A program made the position numbers and the translations under genes. Shown piece by piece: positions 1 to 9,758 of a DNA stretch of 22,093 bases; position 1 is the first letter of the stretch; each line of letters begins with the position of its first letter. This DNA is from Moniliophthora roreri (lineage: Eukaryota; Basidiomycota; Agaricomycetes; Agaricales; Marasmiaceae). A model generated the notes under the pieces. That model saw only the letters and a program-made list of their open reading frames with translations, ran no database searches and was not told the DNA's origin. The stretch lies in contig LATX02000054.1 of NCBI GenBank assembly GCA_001466705.2, forward strand, positions 1 through 22,093, written 5' to 3'.

Positions 1-1853
1 GGGGCACTGTCTCAGCTCCTGCTCGAGTGCTTCAGGCGCATTCACCAAAACTTTTGCATTAAGCTGCATGAATCATACGAGAATCCAGAGCCATACCTTC
101 TACAACTTCTAGATGAAGACTTGCAAGAATTTGCCCAGATCACTGATCAGGTTTGATCAGACTCTTGTTCACTTATATCTTACTAATTCCGTCTAGTACC
201 CATGGGTTTTTGAAAACCCCTCGGAGTGGGAAATGCTGTGTATCAATCTTCAAACAATGCTCAGTGACCTGCGAGCTCTACATGAGCAAGCAATAGCCTC
301 TACTCATCAAGGACACATGCCAATTGTCCATTGAATATATACTGGTCACAGAGGTTGGCCCACTACTGTTGTGGATCCTCAATTTCTGCGCTGGGCATAC
401 TGTCATCGGACCATTTCGGGTATCAGTCATTTTCTGGGGCTTGGCAGAACCTGTGTATGAGAGCTTTTGCTAGAGCTGGAGCTCGTACAGCCTGGTGAAA
501 ATCCATTCACTGAGGTGTCTGATTCTAGGGAAGACTCTGATGGCAACCAGAAAGATGTTTTAGATCCGTCAAACCCACTACCAGAGCACCTGCCTGCTGA
601 TGTCCAGGAGTACGAATCTTCTGCATCCTCAGGCTACTTATCAAACATATCAAACAACGAACTGGACCATTTGGTGCTCCATCTGCTGTCTCATTATCCA
701 AAGGCTGGTATCTGAGTTCTGGATGGGATGTTGCAATGGTTAGGACATGTAGTTCCCTATGAGCGCCTTTGTCTGTCTCTTATCCATGTTGATCCCGTCC
801 ATCGAGTGTTTGAGAGAATCACTATCCAGAGACAAAGATATTCAGTACCAGGCCCCAACTTTTTATGGCATCATGATGGCCACCATGGCGAGTAGTCTAT
901 GATCATGATTCAGGTGTACCACTCTCTGAGCATACTGAACAGGTCTTATATGCTTCAATATCATCATCCATGGTTTTGTTGATGGATACTCACGCTTTAT
1001 CACTGGCTTAAAAGCCAGTGATAACAATTCAGGTCTTACTGTTTTGTTACTTTTTCTGGTGGCAATTACTGTGCATGGAATTCCTTCCTGTCTTTGAGGT
1101 GACCATGGGAGTGAGAACATTCTAGTAGCTGCCTTTATGGAATATCTTTGGGGTGTTGGTTGAGGCTCTTACATCTGGGGTCGGTAAGTCGCTCCTCAAT
1201 CTGAAATTTATTCACCAATTTCGCTTTCCTACAGGTCAGTCCACAACATCCGAATTGAGAGACTTTGGGTGGATGTATGCATCGCCATTACCTCCATGTG
1301 GTATGATCACTTCATTGAGCTGGAGCTCCACCACAGCCTCGATATCAACAATGAAAATCACATCTGGCTCTTACACCACCTCTTCCTGCCAGTCATCAAC
1401 TCTCATTTGGCATTCTGGGCCGAGTCTTGGAACATGCACCAGATTACCATGAGAGGTCAACCCAATCATTCTCCAGACAATATGTTTGGTTTTGACATGC
1501 TGGTATGTGGGCTGTGTCAGGACTCTTTGAATGACCTTAATTTGAGTAACAAGGAATTGGAGGTTTTTGGGGTGGATTGGGAGGGGCTAGATGATGATGA
1601 TTTGCTCCGATCATTATGCCAGAATTATGCTCATGATGGTGCCACATCTTGGATCGGTTGTCGTGGCCCCCCTCCTACAGTAAATGAAGTTCCTGTAGAT
1701 CCACCAGCACTAGGATCTTCCACTGATCATCTGGTTGCTCAGTTGACGGAGCGACTGGCACATATTCATCGTGGGCCTGAACAGGAAAATGTCCTGATGC
1801 TTTGGAGCCAGAGTCTTGCAGTAGTGCATGTATGCCTCTCTGAACTTTTCTAG
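1..1853 (+). pseudogene. Decayed rve-type (DDE) integrase transposon gene, 5' end outside window
   Basis: Splicing exons 1-150, 197-887, 943-1183 and 1235-1853 gives one continuous frame of 567 codons. It resembles the 'integrase core domain' transposases that are common in Agaricomycetes, perhaps the IS3EU type; the superfamily name is my inference. The integrase triad is visible: Asp at 875 in WHHDGHH, Asp at 1101 in GDHGSEN, and Glu at 1257 in NIRIERLW, with 34 residues between the last two. The N-terminal part holds a HTH-like stretch around 380-450 (FLRWAYCHRTISGISHFLGL). Five in-frame stops (332, 458, 713, 1095, 1161) are all TGA where Arg is expected, so it cannot make an intact protein. 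The second intron (888-942) now starts with GC instead of GT. The gene runs in from the left edge, so its start and left terminal repeat are not seen. Confidence 0.8.
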
Positions 1854-2987
1854 ATAGTAAATTTGCTTTTGTTTCTGATATTGTGGTTCTATGAGCCAGC
1901 TATTGATGAGTTGGCATTGAAATTTCCCAACCAGATGTGTGTCGATGTTTTCCGATGTGTCCAATGTTGTTCCCCAGTGAAAAGTCTGTCTGGCAAGCTC
2001 GAGCCAGATCATGCAACAGCGAGGGCGCCGTGTGAAATCGAGGCTGTCAGAGTCAGCCTCTCACCATGCCAAAGCCAACATGAACCCTCTTGACAACTCT
2101 TCGTTTTCCAGTCACGCATACCTTCTCTCTACCTTGCCTGGGCCAGATATGACAAGGTCAATGGATTGCGTCTCTGTGCTGGCATTATGTTCCTCCTCAA
2201 AACAGTCTCAACATCATTCAATTTCACAAGACACCAACCTGCAAGTTGCAACAACTTTTATTCAAAAACTTTCCAAGTTCCAGCTTGCTCTGCCTGAACT
2301 CTACACTAGCAATGTCCGAGTAGCCACATCACAAAGCCATCATGCTCGCTTCCAATGCTGTTCCTTTCTTCATGTCCACCACTGTCACCTACTTACATCC
2401 TTCACAATACCCTGGGCAGTGGTTAACTAACACCATCCTATAGTATCTATTTTAGATCTGGGTGTGATGGATGGCAAGGTGCGGTTAAGATGAAAAAGTA
2501 ACGGCTACAAGGTGAGTCACACATCTGCTTCGTATCTGTGCATCTCATGAATAACCCCCCAAGTGGGCGTCTAAGCAAATCTGGCATATGCGAAAAGGTT
2601 ACACAATTACACTTTTGCCACTGGCACTTGGAACATGTGTTCGTTTACCACTTGTTCCGATTCCCCCTGACAGCGACTGCTGAACCCTCCGCCATGGAAT
2701 ATAGCACAAGATATGGTACGTGCTTATTTTCACCTTGATGTTCCCCAGCTAATTCTCTCTACCCTAACTCTCTAGATTCTATGGCTTTGGATAACTTCAG
2801 TCTGTGATGGATCTGTTTGAGGGTATTGTAAGGATACTGGTGCGGTAAGGAGCTGGCATGGGTTGATTGAATTGGATTGGCATATCAAGCCATAGCAAGG
2901 TGGGTAGAGCCAGCATGGCATAGGCATATCGAGGCAGGTAGAGGCAACTAGGTTCCCAGTGCAGTCTAGCTATATCGTGTTGTACCA

Positions 2988-3015
2988 TGTTGTGTTGTGT
3001 TGTGTTGTGTTGTGT
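2988..3015. repeat. (TGTGT)n microsatellite
   Basis: Five perfect tandem TGTGT units occupy 2991-3015, with a partial unit before them. The preceding 100 bases contain related degenerate GGCAT/AGGTAG-type runs. Nothing suggests it is coding. Confidence 0.9.
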
Positions 3016-3338
3016 CATCTATAGAAAATCATGATTGTTATGTTGTCATATCTAGCAAAAACGAGCGAGAGCGAGCCTAGTAAAATATGTGAAAGTTGTA
3101 CAAGCAATATCAACCTGGCTCAATCCCGCTCGAAAAACCTGTTGCTCGCTGTTGCACAATCTGGCTCGAGCTGACCAGATGAACTTTTCACTGGGTGTCA
3201 ACGACAGTGTATCGGACTTGTGGGGTATCAGCCAAAGGGTGTTGGGCGAAGGCCAGGGTGAGGTGACATCGGGCATATACTGCAATGTAACTTTATGACT
3301 TGGTGAATATATTTTAAAAGGTCACCCCAGGACATCAG

Positions 3339-3419
3339 GAGGGCATCGGATAACGTTGGATACCATCGGAAAAGCGGCATCTTAACGAGGTATGTTATCC
3401 AACGTTTCCCGATGCCCTC
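3339..3419. repeat. Imperfect 24 bp inverted repeat with 33 bp loop
   Basis: The left arm (3339-3362, begins GAGGGCATCGGATAACG) is the reverse complement of the right arm (3396-3419, ends CGATGCCCTC) with about two or three mismatches. Short direct echoes of the same motif (CATTGGATA, GCATTGGATA) follow at 3425-3443. It could be the core of a small inverted-repeat transposon; no target duplication was found. Confidence 0.6.
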
Positions 3420-3845
3420 AAGGGACATTGGATAGCATTGGATAATATTAATACTACCGCTGCAAAGAGATGTTGCATCCGAATGATCAAAGTTGGGGCT
3501 CCATGCCAAGGGGATCTACCACTAGGTTTTAATCAAAAGGAGCTCTTTGCCAGTTAGTTGTCCTTAACTGGGCCCTCTTTGGATATATGATCCCCATAGT
3601 GCGAAGCACTTAATTCATACTTACAAGGTGTTTAATCCCATGTTGAATTTAATGTCTAAGAAGAATCAATAAGGAGATCTTGGTAGAGCGTACTGGACTA
3701 TGTGTGAGCTGCAGTAAGCCGTCTGACTCAGAGAGGTTCTATCAAGTTGGACTCAGTAGTTGGACTTGATGAAACAAGTTGGAGTCTGAGTATGACATAC
3801 GATTTCTGAGTCGGAGTTGAATTTCCAATGAAAACTGCTTTCATA

Positions 3846-4063
3846 ACTGGCATGCACTGAACCCGCTGGGACCTCGCCTTGTCAAATTTGAACCCCAACC
3901 AACTTTCATCCAACAACTCTCCGTCCTTCTTGAGTGCATTGTAGACCTGTTTGAGTTTCACATTGTCTATGTGTGGCAGCACAGCAGCCTTGAACTGGTC
4001 GAATGAAACTTCTGGAATTCTGGGACCAAGGTCATGCAAGGCCTGATTCCTGACTTCTTCCAT
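3846..4063 (-). pseudogene. FunK1 kinase N-terminal fragment (decayed inverted copy)
   Basis: Read on the minus strand from ATG 4063, this gives MEEVRNQALHDLGPRIPEV and about 50 further residues parallel to the start of the FunK1 gene at 9844. Homology stops near 3846; what follows is unrelated. Only the N-terminal helical region is present, with no kinase domain, so it cannot be functional. Compared with the plus-strand copy at 9371 it has lost many CpGs: where that copy reads RRVP near residue 72, this one reads QCMP, through three CpG changes in nine bases. It is the outer end of the left arm of an inverted duplication. Confidence 0.75.
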
Positions 4064-4096
4064 TTGGACGTTCTCGTTTGACCTTCTGGAATAAAG

Positions 4097-4141
4097 TACA
4101 CACCATAGTGTTTAAACTCAGTGAGCCACAGCAACGTGTAG
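4097..4141 (-). promoter_or_regulatory. Conserved FunK1 upstream block, copy 1
   Basis: On the minus strand a block with the cores ACACGTTGCTGTG and GAGTTTAAA lies about 35 bases before the FunK1 ATG at 4063. The same block precedes three other FunK1 starts in the window. GTTTAAA is a possible TATA-like element; the promoter role is inferred. A splice-acceptor-like TTCCAG follows it, so part of it may instead lie in a 5' intron. Confidence 0.45.
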
Positions 4142-4188
4142 GAGAAAGAGGACAATGGTGATGAATGAATCAGAGTAGAACTTACCGT

Positions 4189-4487
4189 GTACTAAGGCAT
4201 CAACTTTTTCCAAACATGTGTGACTGTCAACTTGTTCATGTCCGCCCTCTGAGAGTCCTCTGACTCAAAGTAGCCTGAGTCTGAAGAGTAGGGCCAGTGG
4301 CTGTGTCTGAAAACGTTTCTGAAGCGAACCATCATCATGGCGAACCCCAGGCATACCGTAAAGTCCAATATCGAGCAGATCTCCAACAGCTTGTCAGGAG
4401 TCTTGCGCTGCCCCAGACGCTCTGGATCAACCTTTGTCGCTAGCTGCCTTGACCTTCAACTTGAGCTGCAGGACTGATATTTCGGAC
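4189..4487 (-). other. FunK1-upstream segment, decayed inverted copy
   Basis: The reverse complement of this stretch matches 8927-9235 closely. It includes an open stretch ending SDSGYFESEDSQRADMNK...HVWKKLMP and a following TAG and GTAAGT. I do not recognise the protein. The conserved stretch ending at a donor-like site suggests an exon of an older gene 5' of FunK1. It forms part of the inverted-duplication arm. Confidence 0.5.
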
Positions 4488-4625
4488 CAGTCTTCGCTTT
4501 TTATTGCAATACCAGATTTTGCCACAAACCCCAATGTCGGTCAGCACTCAGCTATCAGTAACCTTGTAAAGAAGGTCGTGCGTATGTTGGATTTCGAGGA
4601 ACATGATCTTCTCATTATATCTCAC

Positions 4626-4793
4626 TTAGGGCTCGTTACCGTACCCATATACGGGTATGGTCGTAAAAGTTACGGGTCGTAAGGTGTATGGGCAAGCCTG
4701 TAACCATACTGTATAAGCCCATCTTGACCTCCTCTACAGTACAGGTACGGGGTCATAACCATACTGTCAACTGTATATACGGTGTTATCCTAA
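4626..4793. repeat. Short inverted-repeat element rich in internal palindromes
   Basis: It begins TTAGGGCTCGTTACCGTAC and ends with a degenerate reverse complement (TACGGTGTTATCCTAA). Inside are nested palindromes of ACCGTACCC / GGGTATGGT type (4638-4661) and repeated ACCATACTGT motifs. A better-preserved opposite end of the same family (GTACAGTAACGAGCCCTAA) lies at 6050-6068. The size and non-coding content suit a MITE-like element; the boundaries are approximate. Confidence 0.5.
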
Positions 4794-5153
4794 GAAGCCT
4801 CAAGGTTGATGGGAAATTTGACCAATTATGGCTATATGCAGCTCTGCCGAGTCTGCATCAAGTGTTTGTGAGCCTCTAGAGGGTCGGTCATCGAATATCG
4901 CCAAGGAAATTAACTTTATTTTGACTTTGAACAATGGGATACAGTTTAACTGCATCTGGAGAGCCCCTCAGTGACTATGGCTGTCATTAAAGACTACTGA
5001 GGGCTATTAGTATGAGTACATATGTGAAAAAAGCAGCAGCTCACCTTCATCACTCCAATAATCCATTCCTCCATTGCTCAAAATTGCTGTCAGCCCAATC
5101 TAAGTTCAATGAAGACCTAAGAAGGTGAGCTTGACTTCTCTTGACCACTGCCG
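4794..5153. other. Non-coding stretch before X copy 1
   Basis: I see no gene here. From 5008 the sequence is repeated almost exactly after the 'n' at 5629, as one half of an overlap pair. There is no recognisable RNA gene or repeat apart from that duplication. Confidence 0.4.
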
Positions 5154-5628
5154 ATGGCGTTGAAGAAAGCGGTAACCAGGTTTCGACAACGTGAAAGGAA
5201 CCAAAGTAGTGCTAAAGAAGTCGTGCAATGGCATTTTTCCCAATTTGGAAGCCATCACCGCATCAAGCACCCACCCAGACCATATTACAGCTGTAAACCT
5301 GTCTGACGGTACAGTCTGTATGGTTTATGACTGACCTGTAAACCATACCGTACCTTCCTTCCCTCCACCAGGATACAGTACGGCGACAACGGGCCGATCC
5401 TCCTTGTAAGTAGACTTTGTTCAACCGAGAGACCCAGAGACTCGAGTTATTACTGAAGCCATTTTTACATTTCAGCACAACAATCGCATTCGAGGAGAAG
5501 ATGGGCTCGCATCACTCGATGAAGTGATGATACCAGATATCGTTATGCTCGGGACTCGCCCTATATTCTACAAGATCCCGGTCACCTCTGCTCTTAGTCG
5601 CTTCGTCATCGAAGGTTGATACCCAAAA
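5154..5628 (+). pseudogene. Unrecognised Agaricomycete gene X, copy 1 (truncated)
   Basis: A possible start at 5154 gives MALKKAVTRFRQRERNQSSA and about 30 more residues before a stop. The better-conserved exon at about 5408-5625 encodes DPRDPETRVITEAIFTFQHN followed by a PDIVMLGTRPIFYKIPVTSA segment. This pattern resembles a widespread Agaricomycete hypothetical family of unknown function (recalled, not searched). A TGA at 5617-5619 and the n at 5629 end it. Sequence between the two coding parts contains palindromic ACGGTACAGTCTG-type DNA, probably remains of the MITE-like family, which may have broken the gene. Confidence 0.45.
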
Positions 5629-5775
5629 NTAGTATGAGTACATATGTGAAAAAAGCAGCGGCTCACCTTCATCACTCCAATAATCCATTCCTCCATTGCT
5701 CAAAATTGCTGTCAGCCCAATCTAAGTTCAATGAAGACCTAAGAAGGTGAGCTTGACTTCTCTTGACCACTGCCG

Positions 5776-6514
5776 ATGGCGTTGAAGAAAGCGGTAACCA
5801 GGTTTCGACAACGTGAAAGGAACCAAAGTAGTGCTAAAGAAGTCATGCAACGGCATTTTTCCCAATTTGGAAGCCATCACCGCATCAAGCGCCCACCCAG
5901 ACCGTATTACAGCTGTAAACCTGTCTGACGGTACAGTCTGTACAGTTTACGACTGACCTGTAAACCGTACCATACCTTCCTTCCCTCCACTGGGATACAG
6001 TACGGGTCAGTAACTGTATATATGACCCTGTATAGATGGCAATGTACAGGTACAGTAACGAGCCCTAATCGCACTTTACCATCCTCTAATCACGACAACA
6101 GGCCGATCCTCCTTGTAAGTGTAGACTTTGTTCGACCCGAGAGACCCAGATGCTCGAGTTATTACTGAAGCCATTTTTACATTTCAGCACAACAATCACA
6201 TTCGAGGAGAAAATGGGCTCACATCACTCGATAAAGTGATGATACCAGATATTGTTATGCTCAGGACTCGCCCTATATTCTACAAGATCCTGGCCACCTC
6301 TGCTCTCAGTCGCTTTGTCATTGAAGGTACATACCCAAAAGAGACCACAATGGTCTCCAGATGCATTGTTGTATCTCCTTCACAGTGCCTCAGAGAAGGC
6401 ATAGAGTCTCTGACATACCGAAGGATTGCTTTACGACACTTCTGCTTTCAAAGAAGTTGCCAGATCATCATGAAAGAGGTTTCTGATCTAGGTGGCGGTA
6501 TCGATTATAAGTGA
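5776..6514 (+). pseudogene. Unrecognised Agaricomycete gene X, copy 2
   Basis: This is the longest X copy. A start-like ATG at 5776 is followed by palindromic MITE-like DNA (about 5930-6068). The open stretch 6128-6514 (128 codons, entered without an ATG) reads FDPRDPDARVITEAIFTFQH at its start and ends KEVSDLGGGIDYK at a GTGAGT donor (6511), with a possible 84 bp intron to a CAG at 6594. The function is unknown. Relative to the minus-strand copy at 8503-8917 it has lost CpGs: CAGTGC replaces CGGCGC at 6383-6388, changing Arg-Arg to Gln-Cys. The protein is probably not functional because of the insertion and these changes. Confidence 0.45.
5930..6068. repeat. MITE-like element end (TTAGGGCTCGTTAC family)
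   Basis: The right end GTACAGTAACGAGCCCTAA (6050-6068) is the reverse complement of the left end seen at 4626. The body has short palindromic TACAGT/ACTGTA and GACGGTACAGTC motifs. The left limit is uncertain. It sits inside gene X copy 2; the equivalent position in copy 1 (near 5383) lacks the last part, including the terminal repeat. Confidence 0.4.
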
Positions 6515-6602
6515 GTGCAACCTATACAACACTCTCTCTCATTCTCATTTTTGTTTTATCAAGATTCATTTGCCACTTTTATGCACTATCACAGGATACT
6601 TG

Positions 6603-7696
6603 ATTACTTTACCCAACCTTAATCCACATTCCTGCTTTCCTGCTTTCCATATAGTTTGAGTTGAATAGCATCTTCGTTCCCAAGATACCACAGTCCAAAG
6701 CACATCAGACTCAACCACTCAAGCACTTGTTTTCAAGTTGAAGAAGTTCGATACTTGAACAAGAAGAGAGGGGTTTTTACATACAACCATCGAAAGAATA
6801 CCGACATAGAGGTGCAAGGAGCAGTAGCTTGCGTGCATCAAAAGCGTAGGTGAGTAGCACTCCTCGGCCTTGTACTTAGTATTGGTTGTGGCTATGGCTG
6901 TGTCATTCTTCAACCTGGCTTGCTCATCATAGTCATGTGAATCCTACAGGAAACCTATGGAACGACATCCTTGAAAGCCGCAGTGCGATATAGACTAATA
7001 GTCATCCAATCCATCAAATTGTATCGTCGACGGCGATGCCAGGCTGATATTAGACTCAGAGTAAGATCTATGAGATTCAAGAGGTATCACCAAGTGCAAG
7101 GACTACATAGAACCATGTAACATTTTCTGCAGTGGGAGGCCATGGCATGNATTACTTTACCCAACCTTAATCCATATTCCCGCTTTCCCGCTTTCCATGT
7201 AGTTTGAGTTGAATGGCATCTTCGTTCCCAAGATACCACAGTCCAAAGCACATCAGACTCAACCACTTGAGCACTCGTTTTCAAGTTGAAGAAGTTCGAT
7301 ACTTGAACAAGAAGGGAGGGGTTTTTACATACAACCATCGAAAGAATACTGACATAGAGGCGCAAGGAGCAGTAGCTTGCATGCATCAAAAGCATAGGCG
7401 AGTAGCACTCTGGTTGTGGCTACGGCTGCGTCATTCTTCAATGACCACCAGCCCGGCTTGCTCGTCGTAGTCATGTGAATCCCACAGGAAACCTATGGAA
7501 CGACATTCTTGAAAGCGCGTAAGACCGCAGCGCGATATAGGCTAATAGTCATCCGATCCATCAAATTGTATCGTCGACGGCGACGCCAGGCTGATATTAG
7601 ACTCAGATTAAGATCTCATGAGATTCAAGAGGTATTACCAAGTGCAAGGACTACGTAGAACCGTGTAACATTTTCTGCAGTGGGAGGCCGTGGCAT
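6603..7696. repeat. Segment Z pair flanking the 'n' at 7150
   Basis: Bases 6603-7149 and 7151-7696 are near-identical, and a third copy runs inverted at 8088-8410. Each Z contains a stretch that can be read on the plus strand as PRYHSPKHIRLNHLST...VEEVRYLNKKGGVFTYN. I do not recognise it and no start or splice structure supports it, so I do not call a gene. The left copy ends at the n and the right copy runs past the matching point, again like overlapping contig ends. Differences include CpG to CpA changes (GCGTGC to GCATGC near 6832/7380). Confidence 0.6.
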
Positions 7697-8025
7697 GTCA
7701 CCGTTGTTGAAGCAGCCCAAAGATTTTGGGCTGTTTGTCTGGATTTCAGAGAGTGTGGATGGAGTCTTCATCGGGCTCCATCTTCGATGCCTACATGTAT
7801 CTCACACATACTTTCTGAACAAGTCTACAATCGCGCATTTTAAAGAAGTTGATGGCAGTGCCACCGTGACTCCGGTCCACCAACGCCGAACCATTGTTCA
7901 ATGTCCAATGTTCTTTGCTTCTGTCCTACACGTTGCTGTGGCTCGCTGGGTTTAAATACCATGGTGTGTACTCTACTGCTGAAACTCAGTTTATTCTCTA
8001 GCATTCTGATCTCACCTCGTCCACA
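7697..8025. other. Non-coding DNA upstream of a FunK1 5' exon
   Basis: No gene is supported. The open frame 7680-7955 runs across the shared FunK1 upstream block and looks incidental. The last 100 bases are promoter-like for the ATG at 8026. Confidence 0.4.
7926..7970 (+). promoter_or_regulatory. Conserved FunK1 upstream block, copy 2
   Basis: It carries the cores ACACGTTGCTGTGGCTCGC and GGGTTTAAATACC, the latter TATA-like, about 55 bases before the ATG at 8026. The block is shared with the other FunK1 copies in the window, so it is conserved beyond coding sequence. Confidence 0.45.
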
Positions 8026-8086
8026 ATGTCCAGCTCACCAGTTGTTGAATCGGAACTTCCTACGACGCCGCTGCCTCAGCAAACGA
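8026..8086 (+). pseudogene. FunK1 5' exon fragment cut off at a gap
   Basis: ATG 8026 gives MSSSPVVESELPTTPLPQQT, a Ser/Pro-rich leader like those I recall on Agaricomycete FunK1 kinases. It stops at the single n (8087), after which the sequence switches to inverted segment Z. Its rightful continuation is not in the window, so the join at 8087 is probably wrong or the gene is broken here. Confidence 0.45.
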
Positions 8087-8087
8087 N

Positions 8088-8410
8088 GAGCAAGCCAGGT
8101 TGAAGAATGACACAGCCATAGCCACAACCAATACTAAGTACAAGGCCGAAGAGTGCTACTTGCCTATGCTTTGGATGCATGCAAGCTACTGCTCCTCGTG
8201 CCTCTATGTCAGTATTCTTTTGATGGTTGTATGTAAAAACCCCTCCCTTCTTGTTCAAATATCGAACTTCTTCAACTTGAAAACGAGTACTCAAGTGGTT
8301 GAGTCTGATGTGCTTTGGACTGTGGTATCTTGGGAACGAAGATGCCATTCAACTCAAACTACATGGAAAGCGGGAAAGCAGGAATATAGATCAAGGTTGG
8401 GTAAAGCAAT
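8088..8410 (-). repeat. Segment Z, inverted copy
   Basis: This is the reverse complement of about 6595-6926. It continues without a break into gene X copy 3 (minus strand), just as Z copy 1 follows X copy 2 on the plus strand. This confirms X-Z as one contiguous unit present in both orientations. Confidence 0.7.
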
Positions 8411-8502
8411 CAAGTATCCTGCAATAGTGCATAAAAGTAGCAAATGAATCTTGATAAAATAAAAATGAGAATGAGGCGGAGTGTCGTATAGGTTGCACTC
8501 AC

Positions 8503-8917
8503 TTATGATCGATACCGCCGCCTAGACCAGAAACCTCTTTCACGACGATCTGGCAACTTCTTTGAAAGCAGAAGCGGCGTAAAGCAATCCTTCGGTATGT
8601 CAGAGACTCTATGCCTTCTCTGAGGCGCCGTGAAGGAGATACAACAACGCATCTGGAGGCCATTGTGGTCTCTTTTGGGTATCAACCTTCGATGACGAAG
8701 CGACTAAGAGCAGAGGTGACCGGGATCTTGTAGAATATAGGGCGAGTCCCGAGCATAACGATATCTGGTATCATCACTTCATCGAGTGATGCGAGCCCAT
8801 CTTCTCCTCGAATGCGATTGTTGTGCTGAAATGTAAAAATGGCTTCAGTAATAACTCGAGTCTCTGGGTCTCTCGGTTGAACAAAGTCTACTTACAAGGA
8901 GGATCGGCCCGTTGTCG
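8503..8917 (-). pseudogene. Unrecognised Agaricomycete gene X, copy 3 (inverted)
   Basis: On the minus strand it encodes the same ITEAIFTFQHN ... PDIVMLGTRPIFYKIPVTSA segment, then a TGA (VIEG-stop-YPKETT) and an open continuation ending GLGGGIDHK at a GTGAGT donor (8497-8502). It shares the TGA with copy 1 but keeps CpGs lost in copy 2 (SRRL here, SQCL there). It lies head to head with the FunK1-upstream segment that starts at 8927, so the unit is a divergent pair. Confidence 0.5.
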
Positions 8918-8926
8918 TGAGTAGGG

Positions 8927-9235
8927 GTCCGAAATATCAGTCCTGCAGGTCAAGTTGAAGGTCAAGGCAGCTAGCGACAAAAGTGTTGATCCAGAGCGTC
9001 CGGGGCAGCGCAAGAATCCTGACCAAAAAATGTGATCAAGATTGTGTGCAAACAAGCCGTTGGAGATCCACTCGATATCGGACTTTGCGGTATGCCTGAG
9101 GTTCGCGGAAACGTTTTCAAACACAGCCACCGGCCCTACTCTTCAGACTCAGGCTGCTTCGAGTCAGAGGACTCTCAGAGGGCGGACATGAACAAGTCGA
9201 CAGTCGTGCATGTTTGGAAAAAGTTGATGCCTTAG
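8927..9235 (+). other. FunK1-upstream segment, less-decayed copy
   Basis: This is the plus-strand counterpart of 4189-4487. It contains the open stretch ending SDSGCFESEDSQRADMNK...HVWKKLMP before a TAG. The product is unknown. CpG content is higher than in the left-arm copy. Confidence 0.45.
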
Positions 9236-9285
9236 TATGCGGTAAGTTCTACCCTGATTCGTTCACCACCATTGTCCTCTTTCTC

Positions 9286-9330
9286 CTACACGTTGCTGTG
9301 ACTCGCTGAGTTTAAAAACTATGGTGTATA
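9286..9330 (+). promoter_or_regulatory. Conserved FunK1 upstream block, copy 3
   Basis: It has the cores ACACGTTGCTGTG and GAGTTTAAA, about 40 bases before the ATG at 9371. An in-frame TAG lies a few codons upstream of that ATG, supporting it as the start in this copy. Confidence 0.4.
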
Positions 9331-9370
9331 AGTTGTTGCAGACACCAAATAGTCAAACGAGAACGTCCAA

Positions 9371-9734
9371 ATGGAAGAAGTCAGGAATCAGGCCTTGCAT
9401 GACCTTGGTCCCAGCATTCCAGAAGTTTCGTTCGACCAGTTCAAGACTGCCGTGCTGCCATGCGTAGACAATGCGAAACTCGAACAAGTCTACGATGCGC
9501 TCAAGAAGGACGGAGAGTTGTCGGATGAAGGTTGGTTGGGGTTCAAATTCGACAAGGCGAAGTCCCAGCGGGTTCGGCGCGTGCCAGTGCAGGGACAAGC
9601 TGAGCAGAGTGGCCAAGGGCAGGGTACGCCAACGCTCGACGCTGTGCAGGAGGAAGGGCAGAATTCCACGCGTCAGTCCGCTGTTACCGAGAACGAGCTC
9701 TATAAACCGCTCGCTGGCAAATTCAACAAGGTTC
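9371..9734 (+). pseudogene. FunK1 N-terminal region, truncated at gap (probable allele of 9844)
   Basis: It encodes MEEVRNQALHDLGPSIPEVS through LAGKFNKV (about 121 codons), then stops at the n. It matches the first 117 or so residues of the gene at 9844, with a few substitutions and one or more small in-frame indels (KKDGEL versus KDGEL). It lacks the kinase domain. Given the overlap pattern it is probably the same locus from another haplotype or contig. Confidence 0.7.
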
Positions 9735-9758
9735 NTCACCACCATTGTCCTCTTTCTC

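Larger units (their letters stand above)
1854..3845. other. About 2 kb with no supportable gene
   Basis: Between the integrase pseudogene and the first FunK1 fragment I find no reading frame with recognisable protein features or plausible exon structure. Open frames at 2011-2430 and 2538-2738 have low-complexity, non-protein-like composition. The stretch holds a pentanucleotide microsatellite (2988-3015) and a 24 bp inverted repeat (3339-3419). The 3' end of the integrase transposon should lie soon after 1853, but without its left end no terminal repeat can be matched. Confidence 0.5.
5008..6341. repeat. Near-identical pair flanking the 'n' at 5629
   Basis: Bases 5008-5628 and 5630-6341 are the same sequence with scattered substitutions. 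The second copy carries an extra stretch of roughly 90 bases (about 5999-6090) that includes a GTAACGAGCCCTAA element end. The left copy stops exactly at the n, and the right copy begins just after it and runs on past the matching point. That is the pattern of two overlapping contig ends left unmerged, so the duplication may not exist in the chromosome. Confidence 0.75.

Noticed and set aside
2011..2430. 139-codon open frame as a gene
   Set aside because: Composition is His/Ser/Cys-rich and irregular, with no motif, no promoter or exon context and no duplicate; it looks like a chance frame.
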